From Flavivirga abyssicola (GTDB lineage: Bacteria > Bacteroidota > Bacteroidia > Flavobacteriales > Flavobacteriaceae): DNA of 64,000 nucleotides. Shown piece after piece: positions 5,586 through 15,115 of this stretch (its first letter is position 1; every line of letters starts with the position of its first letter). A program made the translations under genes and the position numbers. The stretch spans positions 3,583,001-3,647,000 of the forward strand of contig NZ_CP141266.1 in assembly GCF_030540775.2 (NCBI RefSeq), given 5' to 3'. The notes beneath the pieces were generated by a model. The model worked only from the letters and a program-made list of their open reading frames with translations. It made no database searches and was not told the origin of the DNA.

Positions 5586-8081
5586 TTACGGTTGCTCAGA
5601 TGTGCCATAAAAATATATGAGAATATTATCCAATTGCTCTTTCCATGTATTCCAATTGTGATTTCCGTTTTCAATAATATTAACTTTTAATTCATACCCT
5701 TTGTTTTCTAAAATGTTAACCATAGGAATATCTTGTTTCTCAGTACCCCTTCTAGTACCATAACTTAAATAAATTTTTAAATCCTTTTTAGGCTTTAATT
5801 CGTAAGATTTGTAAATATCAGGACAGGTATGGAAAGCAGGGGATTGCATAGCTATATTTTTAAAAATATGAGGCACTTGATCCCCAAAATACGATGCTGC
5901 TAATCCACCAAAGGATACACCTAAGATTGTACGGTCTTTTCGATTATTACTCACGGGGTATAACTTTTCAATTTTGGGAATTAATTCATCTGTGAAAAAA
6001 TCAACAAAATGAGGATTACATAAAAACAATTCTTGTCTAATATTTTTCCAGTTTTCATTTTTATCTCTAGGGTCTAAAAATATTGCAGCAACAGGCTTGA
6101 TAATATTATTTACTATTAAACTATCTAACGTTTTTGATAGCTTGCCTTTTCTAATATAGCTATAGCCGTCATTTATATAAATAACAGGAAGTTTTTTGTT
6201 TATTTTATCGATTGGAGGTAAATAAATCTTATAAGGTAAGGCTTTCTTTAAAATAGGACTATTTACTAATTTTCCATTAGATAAACTACCTTTTAAATCA
6301 GGTAAATAATTAATGAGTTTAGAATATTTTTTTGCCTTTAGATTGGCAATTTTTTTGTAATTGTTTACTTTTTCTGAAGGCACTTTTACAGGGAAATTTA
6401 CAATTTTATCAGCTATTTTCGTAAACTCTAGGTATCTATTTGTTTTATCCATTAAAGAAAGTAAATCCATCTGTCCTTCATAACGATATGGTTCCGTAGC
6501 AATATTTAAGCGATATATTTCTTCTGCTTTTTTATAATTACCATCTTTTATGTAATAAGATGCTAATAGTTTTCCTATTCTTGGAGCTGAACTAATAAAA
6601 AAAGCTTTCTCCATGTATTTATATCCATCTTCCTTATAACCAGAATCATACAATAATTTCCCTAAATGTGCATCTGAAAAACCATGATTATAAGTGAACA
6701 TAGATAGAGAAATTATTTTTTCTCGATCCAAAGCTTTTTTATTACTCAAGGTATAATCTCTAAAATGTTTGATTCCAATACCTTTATTTATTAAAATATA
6801 AAAACTTGCTAAAGCCAAAACAATAAAAAACAAACGCATACCATAAATGAGGTGCTTATTTAATCTAAGAATAAAAACTTTAAAATTACCAAAAGTAACA
6901 ATCAAGGCAAGACCAAATAAACCAAGAAACATTAACAAAAAATTACTAGATGGAGATGTAAATAATGCTAAAACACTTACACTCATCAGTAAAACACAAC
7001 CTAATCGGGTTTTGGGATTTATTTTCATTTTTATGATCAAGTATAAAATCATAGAAAAAGAAATAAATAAAGCTAATAAACCAAACTCATAGGCTATCAA
7101 CAAATAATCATTAAAAGGTGTAAATACATAACTTGCATTTTTAATTTCTTCCCATGATCTTTCTGCCTCTAGAAAATAATCAGCTTTTGCTCGATTATAA
7201 CCTCCCGAAAAAGAAAATAGCCCATGACCTAAAATCGGTTTTTTTCCAATTTCTTGTAAAGTTATTTTGGCAACTAAAGCCCTTCCATTAACAGATTCAG
7301 GTTTTAAGGAATATAAAAATTTACCAGTGAAAATAGATATTACAATAAACAAGACAGCTCCTATTATTTTTTTTGTAATTGGAAGTTTTTTAAGAACTAG
7401 CTTGCTCTTTTTTGAAGTAATAAATAATACTATCATTGAGCATAATAGTGATAACCAAGTTGATCTTGAGTTTGTAATGACAATAATTATACCAATAAAC
7501 AAAAAACAGATTGCTCCAATTATTAGCATGTTTTTTTGTTCAATTTTATTTACTATGAAAAACCACATTAAACAGCTAAATCCAATACCTAGGTAGGCTC
7601 CTAAAAAATTAGGAGTTTTAAAGGATCCTAATAATTTAAAATAGTCATTACCTGCTTCTATTACTTCGAAATATTGTAAAAAAGCAGCTCCTGATTCTAT
7701 AATGCATGTAATTAAGACTAAGGAAAGTATAAAATGTATTAATTTATCAAAGGCTTTATTGATTAAAATCCATCTAAATAAATAATAACTAAGAAAATAA
7801 GCTATATATACCCATAGTTTTGAGTAATACATTGGTGCATTTGAAAAGTAAAAAAAATGAAATAGAAAACACCCAAAGCAAGTAAGTACAATTACATCAA
7901 ACCATGTGAATTTTATCAAACTAAAGCCATTATAACAAGACTTTGTAAAGCCCCAAAATACTAAAATAGTTATAGTGATTAATCTTAATTCTTCTAGATT
8001 TAACTTAAAAACTAAATTACAAATTAAAGAAGTGCTAAAAATTAGGCTCAAAAAAATACTATCCAATTTTTTTACTTTCAT
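5586..8081 (-). CDS. O-antigen ligase/polymerase-like protein fused to TPR and esterase domain
   Basis: The first ~420 residues form about ten to twelve membrane helices with an O-antigen ligase (Wzy_C-like) core, including a periplasmic-loop motif with GKKPILGHGLFSFSGGY. A region of TPR-like helices follows (about 440-580). The last ~220 residues form an alpha/beta-hydrolase of the esterase D type: VIYINDGY, a nucleophile elbow GVSFGG (Ser723 counted from this start), and a late His in NGNHNW. The ligase part would join or polymerise glycan repeat units at the outer face of the inner membrane; the esterase could remove or transfer acyl groups. The ATG at 8081 precedes the first membrane helix; an upstream in-frame ATG at 8135 would add 18 residues. 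It stands alone at the island's left end. The fusion is unusual. Confidence 0.75.
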   Translation of the reverse strand: MKVKKLDSIFLSLIFSTSLICNLVFKLNLEELRLITITILVFWGFTKSCYNGFSLIKFTWFDVIVLTCFGCFLFHFFYFSNAPMYYSKLWVYIAYFLSYYLFRWILINKAFDKLIHFILSLVLITCIIESGAAFLQYFEVIEAGNDYFKLLGSFKTPNFLGAYLGIGFSCLMWFFIVNKIEQKNMLIIGAICFLFIGIIIVITNSRSTWLSLLCSMIVLFITSKKSKLVLKKLPITKKIIGAVLFIVISIFTGKFLYSLKPESVNGRALVAKITLQEIGKKPILGHGLFSFSGGYNRAKADYFLEAERSWEEIKNASYVFTPFNDYLLIAYEFGLLALFISFSMILYLIIKMKINPKTRLGCVLLMSVSVLALFTSPSSNFLLMFLGLFGLALIVTFGNFKVFILRLNKHLIYGMRLFFIVLALASFYILINKGIGIKHFRDYTLSNKKALDREKIISLSMFTYNHGFSDAHLGKLLYDSGYKEDGYKYMEKAFFISSAPRIGKLLASYYIKDGNYKKAEEIYRLNIATEPYRYEGQMDLLSLMDKTNRYLEFTKIADKIVNFPVKVPSEKVNNYKKIANLKAKKYSKLINYLPDLKGSLSNGKLVNSPILKKALPYKIYLPPIDKINKKLPVIYINDGYSYIRKGKLSKTLDSLIVNNIIKPVAAIFLDPRDKNENWKNIRQELFLCNPHFVDFFTDELIPKIEKLYPVSNNRKDRTILGVSFGGLAASYFGDQVPHIFKNIAMQSPAFHTCPDIYKSYELKPKKDLKIYLSYGTRRGTEKQDIPMVNILENKGYELKVNIIENGNHNWNTWKEQLDNILIYFYGTSEQP

Positions 8082-8295
8082 ATGCGCAAACCTTATCAAA
8101 AAAAATAATATACCCCTCTTAAAAGAATAATACACCCCTCTTTAACCATATCTAAAAGGCAGACATTTACTATGTTAAAAATCAGGTGTTTACTATATAT
8201 TTAAATATGTGTAAATATTTTAATTCAGTTGCAAATTAAACAAATAAATAGTTTATGCTAAATTTTACTTTTTTAAATAACACAAAAGGATAAGG

Positions 8296-9843
8296 ATGCT
8301 AAAAAGGTTATTTCTAATCCTAACAATATGCTTTTCCACCAAAATGATTTATCCGCAATCTTTAGCAGAGGTCTATTTAGAAGCTGGTAAGAACAAAGGA
8401 AACTTGGTCGCTGTTTTGGAACACTATAAGAAAACTAGAGAAAAGGAAAAGTATCTAGCTGCTAATTTTTTATTAGAAAATATCTCTATTCATAAATCTA
8501 TCAATTATAATTGGATAGATGACGAAGGGAAAATAATTCCTTTTTCAGAACTAGATTTTACTGATTTTGATATGGCTTTAAAAGCTTTTGAGAGGATAAA
8601 AAATAATATTAAAATAACACCCAAACAATACATTCAAAAAGATGTTTCAGTAATAACCTCTGAATTCTTAATAAAAAATATAGACCTTGCTTTCTATGAG
8701 TGGAAGAATAACCCATGGTCTTCTAGCTACGATTTTAAAACTTTTTGTGAATATATTTTGCCTTACAGAAGCCTCATAGAGCCTATAGATGATTGGAGGG
8801 AAAATTATAAGAGTTTAGTAACAAGTGCTTTAAATGAAGTTGAAGATTTAAAAGACCCTACTGAAGTTGCCACACAAATTATTCTAAGCTTAAAAGATTT
8901 TTCCTTTGAACAGAAAAGATTAGACCCCATACCTCTTCTAAGCCCAAGTCAATTACTTTTTAGAAGACAAGGTAGTTGTCCTGATTTGGCTAATTTGGCT
9001 CTTCTTGCCTGTCGTTCATTAGGAGTGGCAGTGACTTTTGACTTTACCCCACATTATGCTGCTTCATCAAACAGGCATTATTTTAATACTGTGGTTAGTG
9101 CTAAAAAAGAACATATCCCTTTTAATGGTAATTCTGTTAACACAACTGATGGGCTCCCATATACTTATATCCCCAGCCATAAAAGGATGGGGAAAGTTTT
9201 TAGAAAAACTTTTTCTATTCAAAAAACAGCACTAGCTAGTAATATTTCAAAAAAGAATATCCCTGAGGGTTTCTTACAAGAGAAAAATTTAGTGGATGTA
9301 ACAAATGAATATGTCCCAATTGGAGAAATAAATTATGTCTTTGAAGTGCCTGATAGTATAGAAATTGGTTATCTAAATGTTTTCAACAAAAGCAAATGGA
9401 AAACTATTGATTGGGCAAAAAAAACAAACGGAAAATTCATCTATAAAAACTTAGGAACCGATTTAATTTATTTACCAAGTATATATAATAACCAGAGAAC
9501 AATTTATGAAAAGTATCCTATTCTGTTAGACAAGCAGGGTAAACCACATATACTAAAACCAGATTTTAAAAATACTTTTGAATGTACCCTTAGTAGAAAG
9601 AACGAATATAAGAATAATTATAAAGAAAATAATTCTTCAGAAATCGAAGCAGGCAAAAAATATCTATTAATGTATTGGGACGGAAAATGGAAAAAACTTG
9701 GTGTTTCACAAGCAAATAATGAAGGTGTCTATTTCAAAAACATCCCCTCAAATGCAGTGTTTAGATTAATTCCTAAAGATTATGATGGCTATGAAAGAAT
9801 TTTTGTTCTGGACAATAAGACCAGAAAAATACGATGGTATTAA
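8296..9843 (+). CDS. secreted transglutaminase-like superfamily protein
   Basis: The 515-residue protein begins with a signal peptide (cleavage likely near YPQS). Its centre carries a transglutaminase-like cysteine-protease core: Cys228 in RRQGSCPDLANLALLACR and His261 in NRHYFNTVV, in the usual order Cys then His within about 35 residues. The C-terminal ~200 residues look beta-rich and are of unknown function. Bacterial members cleave peptide or amide bonds or crosslink proteins; the substrate is not predictable here. It is the first gene of a run on the plus strand (8296-14627) with gaps of 5-40 bases, so it is probably the first gene of an operon encoding exported proteins. Confidence 0.7.
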   Translation: MLKRLFLILTICFSTKMIYPQSLAEVYLEAGKNKGNLVAVLEHYKKTREKEKYLAANFLLENISIHKSINYNWIDDEGKIIPFSELDFTDFDMALKAFERIKNNIKITPKQYIQKDVSVITSEFLIKNIDLAFYEWKNNPWSSSYDFKTFCEYILPYRSLIEPIDDWRENYKSLVTSALNEVEDLKDPTEVATQIILSLKDFSFEQKRLDPIPLLSPSQLLFRRQGSCPDLANLALLACRSLGVAVTFDFTPHYAASSNRHYFNTVVSAKKEHIPFNGNSVNTTDGLPYTYIPSHKRMGKVFRKTFSIQKTALASNISKKNIPEGFLQEKNLVDVTNEYVPIGEINYVFEVPDSIEIGYLNVFNKSKWKTIDWAKKTNGKFIYKNLGTDLIYLPSIYNNQRTIYEKYPILLDKQGKPHILKPDFKNTFECTLSRKNEYKNNYKENNSSEIEAGKKYLLMYWDGKWKKLGVSQANNEGVYFKNIPSNAVFRLIPKDYDGYERIFVLDNKTRKIRWY

Positions 9844-9872
9844 ATAATAAATTAAAAACTAAATAAGTAAAC

Positions 9873-11366
9873 ATGAAAAAACTAAAAATAATGCTTCTTT
9901 TGTTCTTGTTCGCCATGAATATATATGCTCAAGATTCAATTAACAATTCTTATTATAGTTTAGATAGGATTACCTCGGTTACAAATGCGACAGAAGCCCA
10001 GGTATATAAATTAAACGATATTTTGTTAGAAAGGAATAGCGCTATTAATTTAAGTGAAACTAAAGAGCAAAATTTTGATATAAATAAAGCGTATCGTAAA
10101 AAACTCAACCAAATTCTTGACAAGAACCAACAGTCAAAAATGTATCGATCAAATATAGACACTAATACTGCGGATAGGGTCTCGAAGAAAGAATATGATG
10201 CATTGGTTAATAAGCATAAATTACCTGTAAATATTGAATCTGCCTTAACAAAAGTATTGTATGATTATGAATATGAGCAACTGTATATAGAGCAAAAACA
10301 CGCTTTTGATAAAGATAGATATTTGTTAGAAAGGTCTAATTTAAACGCATCAAAATCTAAATGGGTTGATTATATAAAAGCAAATTTTTCTAAATCCAGA
10401 TTTAAATGGAAATCAAATTTTTCTAAATGTAAAAATGTTAAAATCATTGATGAGGACACCTTTATATCATATCATTTCTTGGTAAATCTTATAAAAGAAT
10501 CAGATGAATTAAGTGTAGACAAACATATTACAGAACAAGATATTATTGCAGAACTCCAAAGTTTAATAACTAAAGACTCATTTAAAGAAATGGGGGATAA
10601 ATTAATAGATTTTAGAGTCAAGTCGACAATGGACTATGATAATAGGCTAAAAAAATTAGACTCAATCCCATATAGCCATGCGAAACAAGTGCTAAAAGAT
10701 TATCTACGAACAAAATTTTTAGAAAAAACTACAACACATCAACCATTTTTACTTGGATTAAATTGGGAATTAAGAACGCAAGCTTACAATATTGGAAAAG
10801 AAAAAGAAAAAACACTAAGTAAGGAAAAAGAGTTTACTGCTCTTAAAGCAAAAGCCATTGAGGCTGGACTAGATGAAAATAGAACTCAACAACTTATCAG
10901 TTTAGTGAAAAATAAAAATTTGGCGATAGAAGAAAACAAGACTAAAAAAATAGCTTCAACTTTTTCAGATTTATTTCAGGATAGTACCTACGATACAAGA
11001 AAAGCAATTATAGCTCAATTTGGAAGAGATGTTTCTGGTATGCTTTCTAAAAAAGAATTTGCAATAATATTTGCTGATAGATTTAGAGCAACTGCAAAAA
11101 AAGACACAAAAGAACAATTAGCATCTATATTCAAAACACATAAACTAAATAAAGAACAGCAGCAAAAGGTACACGAATTAGTTTATGGTTATTTTCTTAA
11201 TAAAGCAATAGCAAATGTATATTATAAACACCAAGGCCTACTTAAAAAACAAAAACTAAGTGTTTTGAGATATCGTTTTGAGAAAAATTATTTGGAATTG
11301 ATGACCAGTTTTGATATTAAAATTGACCATCCTACAAAGGCTGATGATAGAACCTATAAATGGTAA
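9873..11366 (+). CDS. secreted helical protein with LTXXQ/Spy-like repeats
   Basis: This 497-residue protein has a signal peptide (MKKLKIMLLLFLFAMNIYAQ) and is otherwise almost wholly alpha-helical and charged. Segments such as TEAQVYKLNDILLERN, LDKNQQSKM, LNKEQQQKVHELV and the stretches between them resemble LTXXQ (Spy/CpxP-like) helical hairpins, repeated perhaps three times. Spy-like proteins are periplasmic chaperones or stress sensors, but that role is only suggested by resemblance. It follows the transglutaminase-like gene after 29 bases and precedes the Sel1 gene by 40 bases, so joint expression is likely. No catalytic motif was recognised. Confidence 0.6.
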   Translation: MKKLKIMLLLFLFAMNIYAQDSINNSYYSLDRITSVTNATEAQVYKLNDILLERNSAINLSETKEQNFDINKAYRKKLNQILDKNQQSKMYRSNIDTNTADRVSKKEYDALVNKHKLPVNIESALTKVLYDYEYEQLYIEQKHAFDKDRYLLERSNLNASKSKWVDYIKANFSKSRFKWKSNFSKCKNVKIIDEDTFISYHFLVNLIKESDELSVDKHITEQDIIAELQSLITKDSFKEMGDKLIDFRVKSTMDYDNRLKKLDSIPYSHAKQVLKDYLRTKFLEKTTTHQPFLLGLNWELRTQAYNIGKEKEKTLSKEKEFTALKAKAIEAGLDENRTQQLISLVKNKNLAIEENKTKKIASTFSDLFQDSTYDTRKAIIAQFGRDVSGMLSKKEFAIIFADRFRATAKKDTKEQLASIFKTHKLNKEQQQKVHELVYGYFLNKAIANVYYKHQGLLKKQKLSVLRYRFEKNYLELMTSFDIKIDHPTKADDRTYKW

Positions 11367-11406
11367 TTATATAATTAAGCTATTCAATAATTAAAGTTTT
11401 ATAAAC

Positions 11407-12882
11407 ATGAAAACATACAAAATATTTATTTTTTTATTTTTCTTTTATGGGTTAACTGCTGAAGCACAAAAGGCTTGCGAGGAAAGCCTCGAAAAAGCAA
11501 AACAACTCTTAACAAAAGCTTCTCCTTTTACTGAGCAGAGCGATATTTTTAAATTGATAGAACCCTGTGCTTCAAATGGAAATGCTGAAGCCGAAAATTA
11601 TTTAGGTATGCTATATTTAAAGGGTATTGGTGTGCCTATAGATAATGAAAAAGCATTTTTACATATTTCTAATGCTGCTGGTAAAGGCTATGCAAACGCA
11701 CAATATAACTTAGGAAGGTTATATAAATACGGTACAGGTTGCAGCATTAATTTTATACAAGCAATGGAGTGGTTTACTAAAGCAACGGAAAATGGAAGTC
11801 AAAGGGCCGCTTATTCTATGGGTTATATGTATTACAAAGGTATTGGGGTGTCTCAAAATTATCAAAAGGCAGTGTATTGGTTTGAACGCAGTGAAGACCC
11901 AATGGCAAAACATTTTTTAGGCTTATGCTATTATTTAGGCTATGGAGTAGCCGCAAATAAAGATAAAGCTTTGGGTTTGTTATTAAATAACCCCACACTA
12001 AACAGCAAGACTTTAGTAAGTTATATTAAACGAGAACAAAAAGAAATGCTAGAAGCCAAAGTAATAGAGGATTTAGAAGTAACAGCCCCAGAGTCTAAGC
12101 CTATAAACCCAGAGGTGGTTATAGAAACCCAAGAAGAACTAGAGTATCTACCTTATGATAAACTCGAATTAGAAGAAATAAAAGGAGCTTGGTCTGGAAA
12201 ATTACTACAGTACGATTGGTCTGGAAAGTATATACAGCGCATTATACCTATTACTATAACAATTGACATTGATAAGGAATCTAATGAAATACAAGTGTCA
12301 TGTATTCTTGAAGAACAAAAAATAAATACTCATGCTATTTGGCAAGATGAAACCTTGTATTTTAAAAACCTTAGCCAAACAGTTAGATTAAGTAAACTAT
12401 ACCCACAGCATCCTACAAAACTAACGCTCGATTATAATTTGCTTGCTACAAGTTTACAAAAGTATACCTACCAAAATTCAAAATACCTTATAGGCTATTT
12501 AGATACATATATACCAGAATGGACAGAATACGGAGCGCCTATGAGTTTGGTATTAAAACCAGAGGGTTCTAAAAATGGTTTGAATGAAGAGGCTTTACTG
12601 GCATTAGCCGCCCAAGGAGACCAGTTTATAAAACTATACCCTGTGCCCTTTAACGAGCAACTTACAATACAGTATCAATTAAAAGTACCTAGCAGTGTTT
12701 ATGTAGAGCTTATTAGTTTAAATAGTACAAATAAAATAGTTGTTTTACCTAGTATACGTCAACAAGCAGGTGATTATACTTATACAATACCTGTAGAAAG
12801 TAGTTTACCTAAAGGTCTATACGTGGTTAGGTTGATAGCTGGGGAACAATTGTATACTAGAATGATAATAAAAGATAATTAA
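11407..12882 (+). CDS. Sel1-repeat protein with C-terminal T9SS sorting domain
   Basis: A signal peptide is followed by about four Sel1-like repeats (roughly residues 58-195), recognisable by A..YLG.LY..G.GV..D..KA. A middle beta-rich region contains two related WSGK segments. The last ~85 residues resemble a type A T9SS C-terminal sorting domain: IKLYPVPFNEQLTIQY, then beta strands, ending GLYVVRLIAGEQLYTRMIIK. The protein is therefore expected to cross the outer membrane by T9SS and remain on the cell surface or be released. Sel1 repeats mediate protein-protein contacts. The stop is five bases before the GH19-domain gene. A decayed copy of its repeat region lies at 15116-15677. Confidence 0.8.
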   Translation: MKTYKIFIFLFFFYGLTAEAQKACEESLEKAKQLLTKASPFTEQSDIFKLIEPCASNGNAEAENYLGMLYLKGIGVPIDNEKAFLHISNAAGKGYANAQYNLGRLYKYGTGCSINFIQAMEWFTKATENGSQRAAYSMGYMYYKGIGVSQNYQKAVYWFERSEDPMAKHFLGLCYYLGYGVAANKDKALGLLLNNPTLNSKTLVSYIKREQKEMLEAKVIEDLEVTAPESKPINPEVVIETQEELEYLPYDKLELEEIKGAWSGKLLQYDWSGKYIQRIIPITITIDIDKESNEIQVSCILEEQKINTHAIWQDETLYFKNLSQTVRLSKLYPQHPTKLTLDYNLLATSLQKYTYQNSKYLIGYLDTYIPEWTEYGAPMSLVLKPEGSKNGLNEEALLALAAQGDQFIKLYPVPFNEQLTIQYQLKVPSSVYVELISLNSTNKIVVLPSIRQQAGDYTYTIPVESSLPKGLYVVRLIAGEQLYTRMIIKDN

Positions 12883-12887
12883 GAGTT

Positions 12888-14627
12888 ATGAGAAAAAATA
12901 AATTATATTTAATAAAAGCATATTTTGGATTTGCTTTATTTTTATATCTTGGTATACAAGAAGTACACGCACAGTATAACGAACTTGATGAGGTAGATTT
13001 AGGTTGTATAAACTGTGATGACGATTGGTATGATGATGATTGCTATGACTGTGACTGTGACCCGTTTTTTTGCCCAGGGGGAGACCAGGATAATACAGGT
13101 GAATGTTACGAATGTTGGTGCGATTCTTCTTATTGTGAAGAGGAAGACCAAGACCCTTGTGAAACAAATTACGATCCTTGTCTTTGCGATGGTGATTGTG
13201 GTGATAATGATTCGCCCACAGATCCGGATTTGCCGCAATTTAACCCAGATTTTAATCAAACAAGAAGTATTCAAATATTAGCAGTTGAAGTTAGGGTAAA
13301 GCAAGTAAATGTAAATCAATTGGTAGTTGCGCCTATATCTCTTCATATTGTACATATGCCCACAGCAGATTTAAATGCCATATTAACTAGTTATAATGCT
13401 GAAACAGGAATAACTATAACAGCCGAAACGGCTGTTGCAGAAATGACAGCCAATGCAAGCTCTGGAACTGAAATTTCTGCTGAATTGGATTTATTGAAAA
13501 TTTGGTTAGAAGGATTAATAATAGATGAGTTAGATGCTATTAATGAAGACGAAGATGTGAGTTTTGAAGATTGTGACGGTAGTTGTTATTGCGATAGCAG
13601 CGTTTGTGAGGAAGATTGTGACACGGGGTATGCTAAAGATGTTAATGATAATTGTGTAGAATGTGAGGAAAAGGATGAAACTGATGGTTCTTGTGTAGAC
13701 TGCGATACGGGGCAAATAAGAAATCGCGTTGGAGAATGTATAGATTGTAAAGAAAAGAATACAGATGGTTCTTGCAAAGACTGTGATAATGGAAAAGAAA
13801 GGGTAGATAATGGAGAATGTGTAGAGTGTGTAGAAAAAGAAGCAGATGGCTCGTGTAAGCCTTGTGAAGAAGGAAAAGAAAGGAATGGTAAAGGAAAGTG
13901 CATTAATCCTTGTGATGTTACTACAACAGATTTATCTTTGATATTTTCTACAACTAATAATAGTAGATTGGAAGATGTCAAACAAGCCTTAATAAAGTAT
14001 GGCAAAGATTTTGATATTGATACTAAAGAAAAAATGCAACACTTTTTGTCGCAAGCAGGTCATGAATCTACACATTTCAAAGATTTAGAAGAAAACCTAA
14101 ACTATAGATGGAAGAAGCTGGGAAAAAGTTATTGGAATCGCTATTTTAATCCTTTTGACGATCCTGACAAGGATCCTAACAAAGAAGATCCAAATGATTA
14201 TAAAAGAGATAGTACTTCTTTATATGTTGATGTGCAAAAGTTTGCAAACTATGTCTATGATGATGATAATAGGAGCTCTAGTAGTCAATTAGGAAATGAT
14301 TCTGTTGGTGATGGTTATAAATATAGGGGAAGAGGTATTATTCAATTGACAGGTAAGGATAATTATGAAAATTTTAATACTTTTTACCAAGATAATTATG
14401 ATAACAGTAAAAACCTATTAACCAACCCTGAATTACTTTCTACAGACATTGACATAGCAATAATAAGCGCAATGTGGTTTTACAAAAATAACGTAATGAA
14501 TAAAATATCAATTAATGCAAGCACAACTGTAGAGGCCGTTACAAAGAAAGTTAATGGAGGCTCTACTGGAATAAAAGACAGAAAAGAACTTCATACTAAA
14601 GCTAAGCAAAATGTTAACTGTTTATAA
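12888..14627 (+). CDS. secreted Cys/Asp-rich protein with C-terminal GH19 (chitinase/endolysin) domain
   Basis: The 579-residue protein starts with a signal peptide ending near VHAQ. Residues ~34-112 are extremely rich in Cys and Asp/Glu (e.g. CDDDWYDDDCYDCDCDPFFC). A small domain follows (~118-215), then about four repeats of a ~22-residue Cys module (pattern C..G..R...GEC.EC.EK..DGSC.DC, ~225-335). The last ~240 residues are a GH19-type lysozyme/chitinase fold: FLSQAGHESTHF with the likely catalytic Glu393, an NLNYRW segment, and YRGRGIIQLTGKDNY. GH19 enzymes cut chitin or, in bacterial and phage versions, peptidoglycan glycan strands. The Cys modules may bind calcium or be disulphide-bonded. 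Probably co-transcribed with the Sel1 gene. Confidence 0.8.
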   Translation: MRKNKLYLIKAYFGFALFLYLGIQEVHAQYNELDEVDLGCINCDDDWYDDDCYDCDCDPFFCPGGDQDNTGECYECWCDSSYCEEEDQDPCETNYDPCLCDGDCGDNDSPTDPDLPQFNPDFNQTRSIQILAVEVRVKQVNVNQLVVAPISLHIVHMPTADLNAILTSYNAETGITITAETAVAEMTANASSGTEISAELDLLKIWLEGLIIDELDAINEDEDVSFEDCDGSCYCDSSVCEEDCDTGYAKDVNDNCVECEEKDETDGSCVDCDTGQIRNRVGECIDCKEKNTDGSCKDCDNGKERVDNGECVECVEKEADGSCKPCEEGKERNGKGKCINPCDVTTTDLSLIFSTTNNSRLEDVKQALIKYGKDFDIDTKEKMQHFLSQAGHESTHFKDLEENLNYRWKKLGKSYWNRYFNPFDDPDKDPNKEDPNDYKRDSTSLYVDVQKFANYVYDDDNRSSSSQLGNDSVGDGYKYRGRGIIQLTGKDNYENFNTFYQDNYDNSKNLLTNPELLSTDIDIAIISAMWFYKNNVMNKISINASTTVEAVTKKVNGGSTGIKDRKELHTKAKQNVNCL

Positions 14628-14640
14628 AAATATTATTATT

Positions 14641-15036
14641 ATGAGAAGATTGCGAAAAAATTATACTAATGTTCTACTGATTATTTTTTTATTAATTGGT
14701 TTTAGTTTCAAAAACAAGGAATTATCAGTTCGACCTCCAGAATCATTAATAGGTATATGGATTAATACGGAAACCCCTGAATGGAAATGGGAGTTTAAAG
14801 AAGATGGAAAATGTTATAACTATATGGATGGTCAGATTACTACGATTTATTTTTATACCACTCATACTGAAAATTCAGCAAATAATAAGCTTATTTTAGA
14901 CTTTCTTAAATTAATTAATATTAACGATGCAAATGATGTTTATGAATATGAAATTAACGGAATTGGAGAAGGAGAGTTGTATCTAGATTTTTTAGGAGAT
15001 AAGAGTAGTAAATTAATTGGTTTTATAAAGGAATAG
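14641..15036 (+). CDS. small exported protein, lipocalin-like, unknown function
   Basis: The 131-residue protein has an N-terminal basic and hydrophobic segment (signal peptide or anchor, to about residue 24). A short domain follows beginning SLIGIWINTETPEWKWEFKEDGKCY, a pattern seen in small lipocalin-like or DUF4488-like proteins in which a W in the first strand precedes a WKWEF second strand. The ATG at 14641 was chosen because an earlier in-frame ATG at 14611 lies inside the GH19 gene. It begins 13 bases after the GH19 gene ends, so it is probably translated from the same message. A role as a protective partner of the GH19 protein is possible but not shown by the sequence. Confidence 0.55.
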   Translation: MRRLRKNYTNVLLIIFLLIGFSFKNKELSVRPPESLIGIWINTETPEWKWEFKEDGKCYNYMDGQITTIYFYTTHTENSANNKLILDFLKLININDANDVYEYEINGIGEGELYLDFLGDKSSKLIGFIKE

Positions 15037-15115
15037 TCAAATTCATCTTACATTGGTATAACAATTTAAAAGGATTAACAGATGGAGATGAGTAGTCGAT
15101 GTTAATGAAGGGGGG

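Noticed and set aside
12999-13281. Overlapping frames in other registers and on the minus strand across the Cys/Asp-rich gene
   Set aside because: They arise from the biased codons of the acidic repeats; they have low-complexity Ile/Val/Thr content and no start context or family resemblance.
13586-14005. 139-codon minus-strand frame opposite the GH19 gene
   Set aside because: It is periodic because the Cys modules on the other strand are repeated; nothing resembles a protein family.
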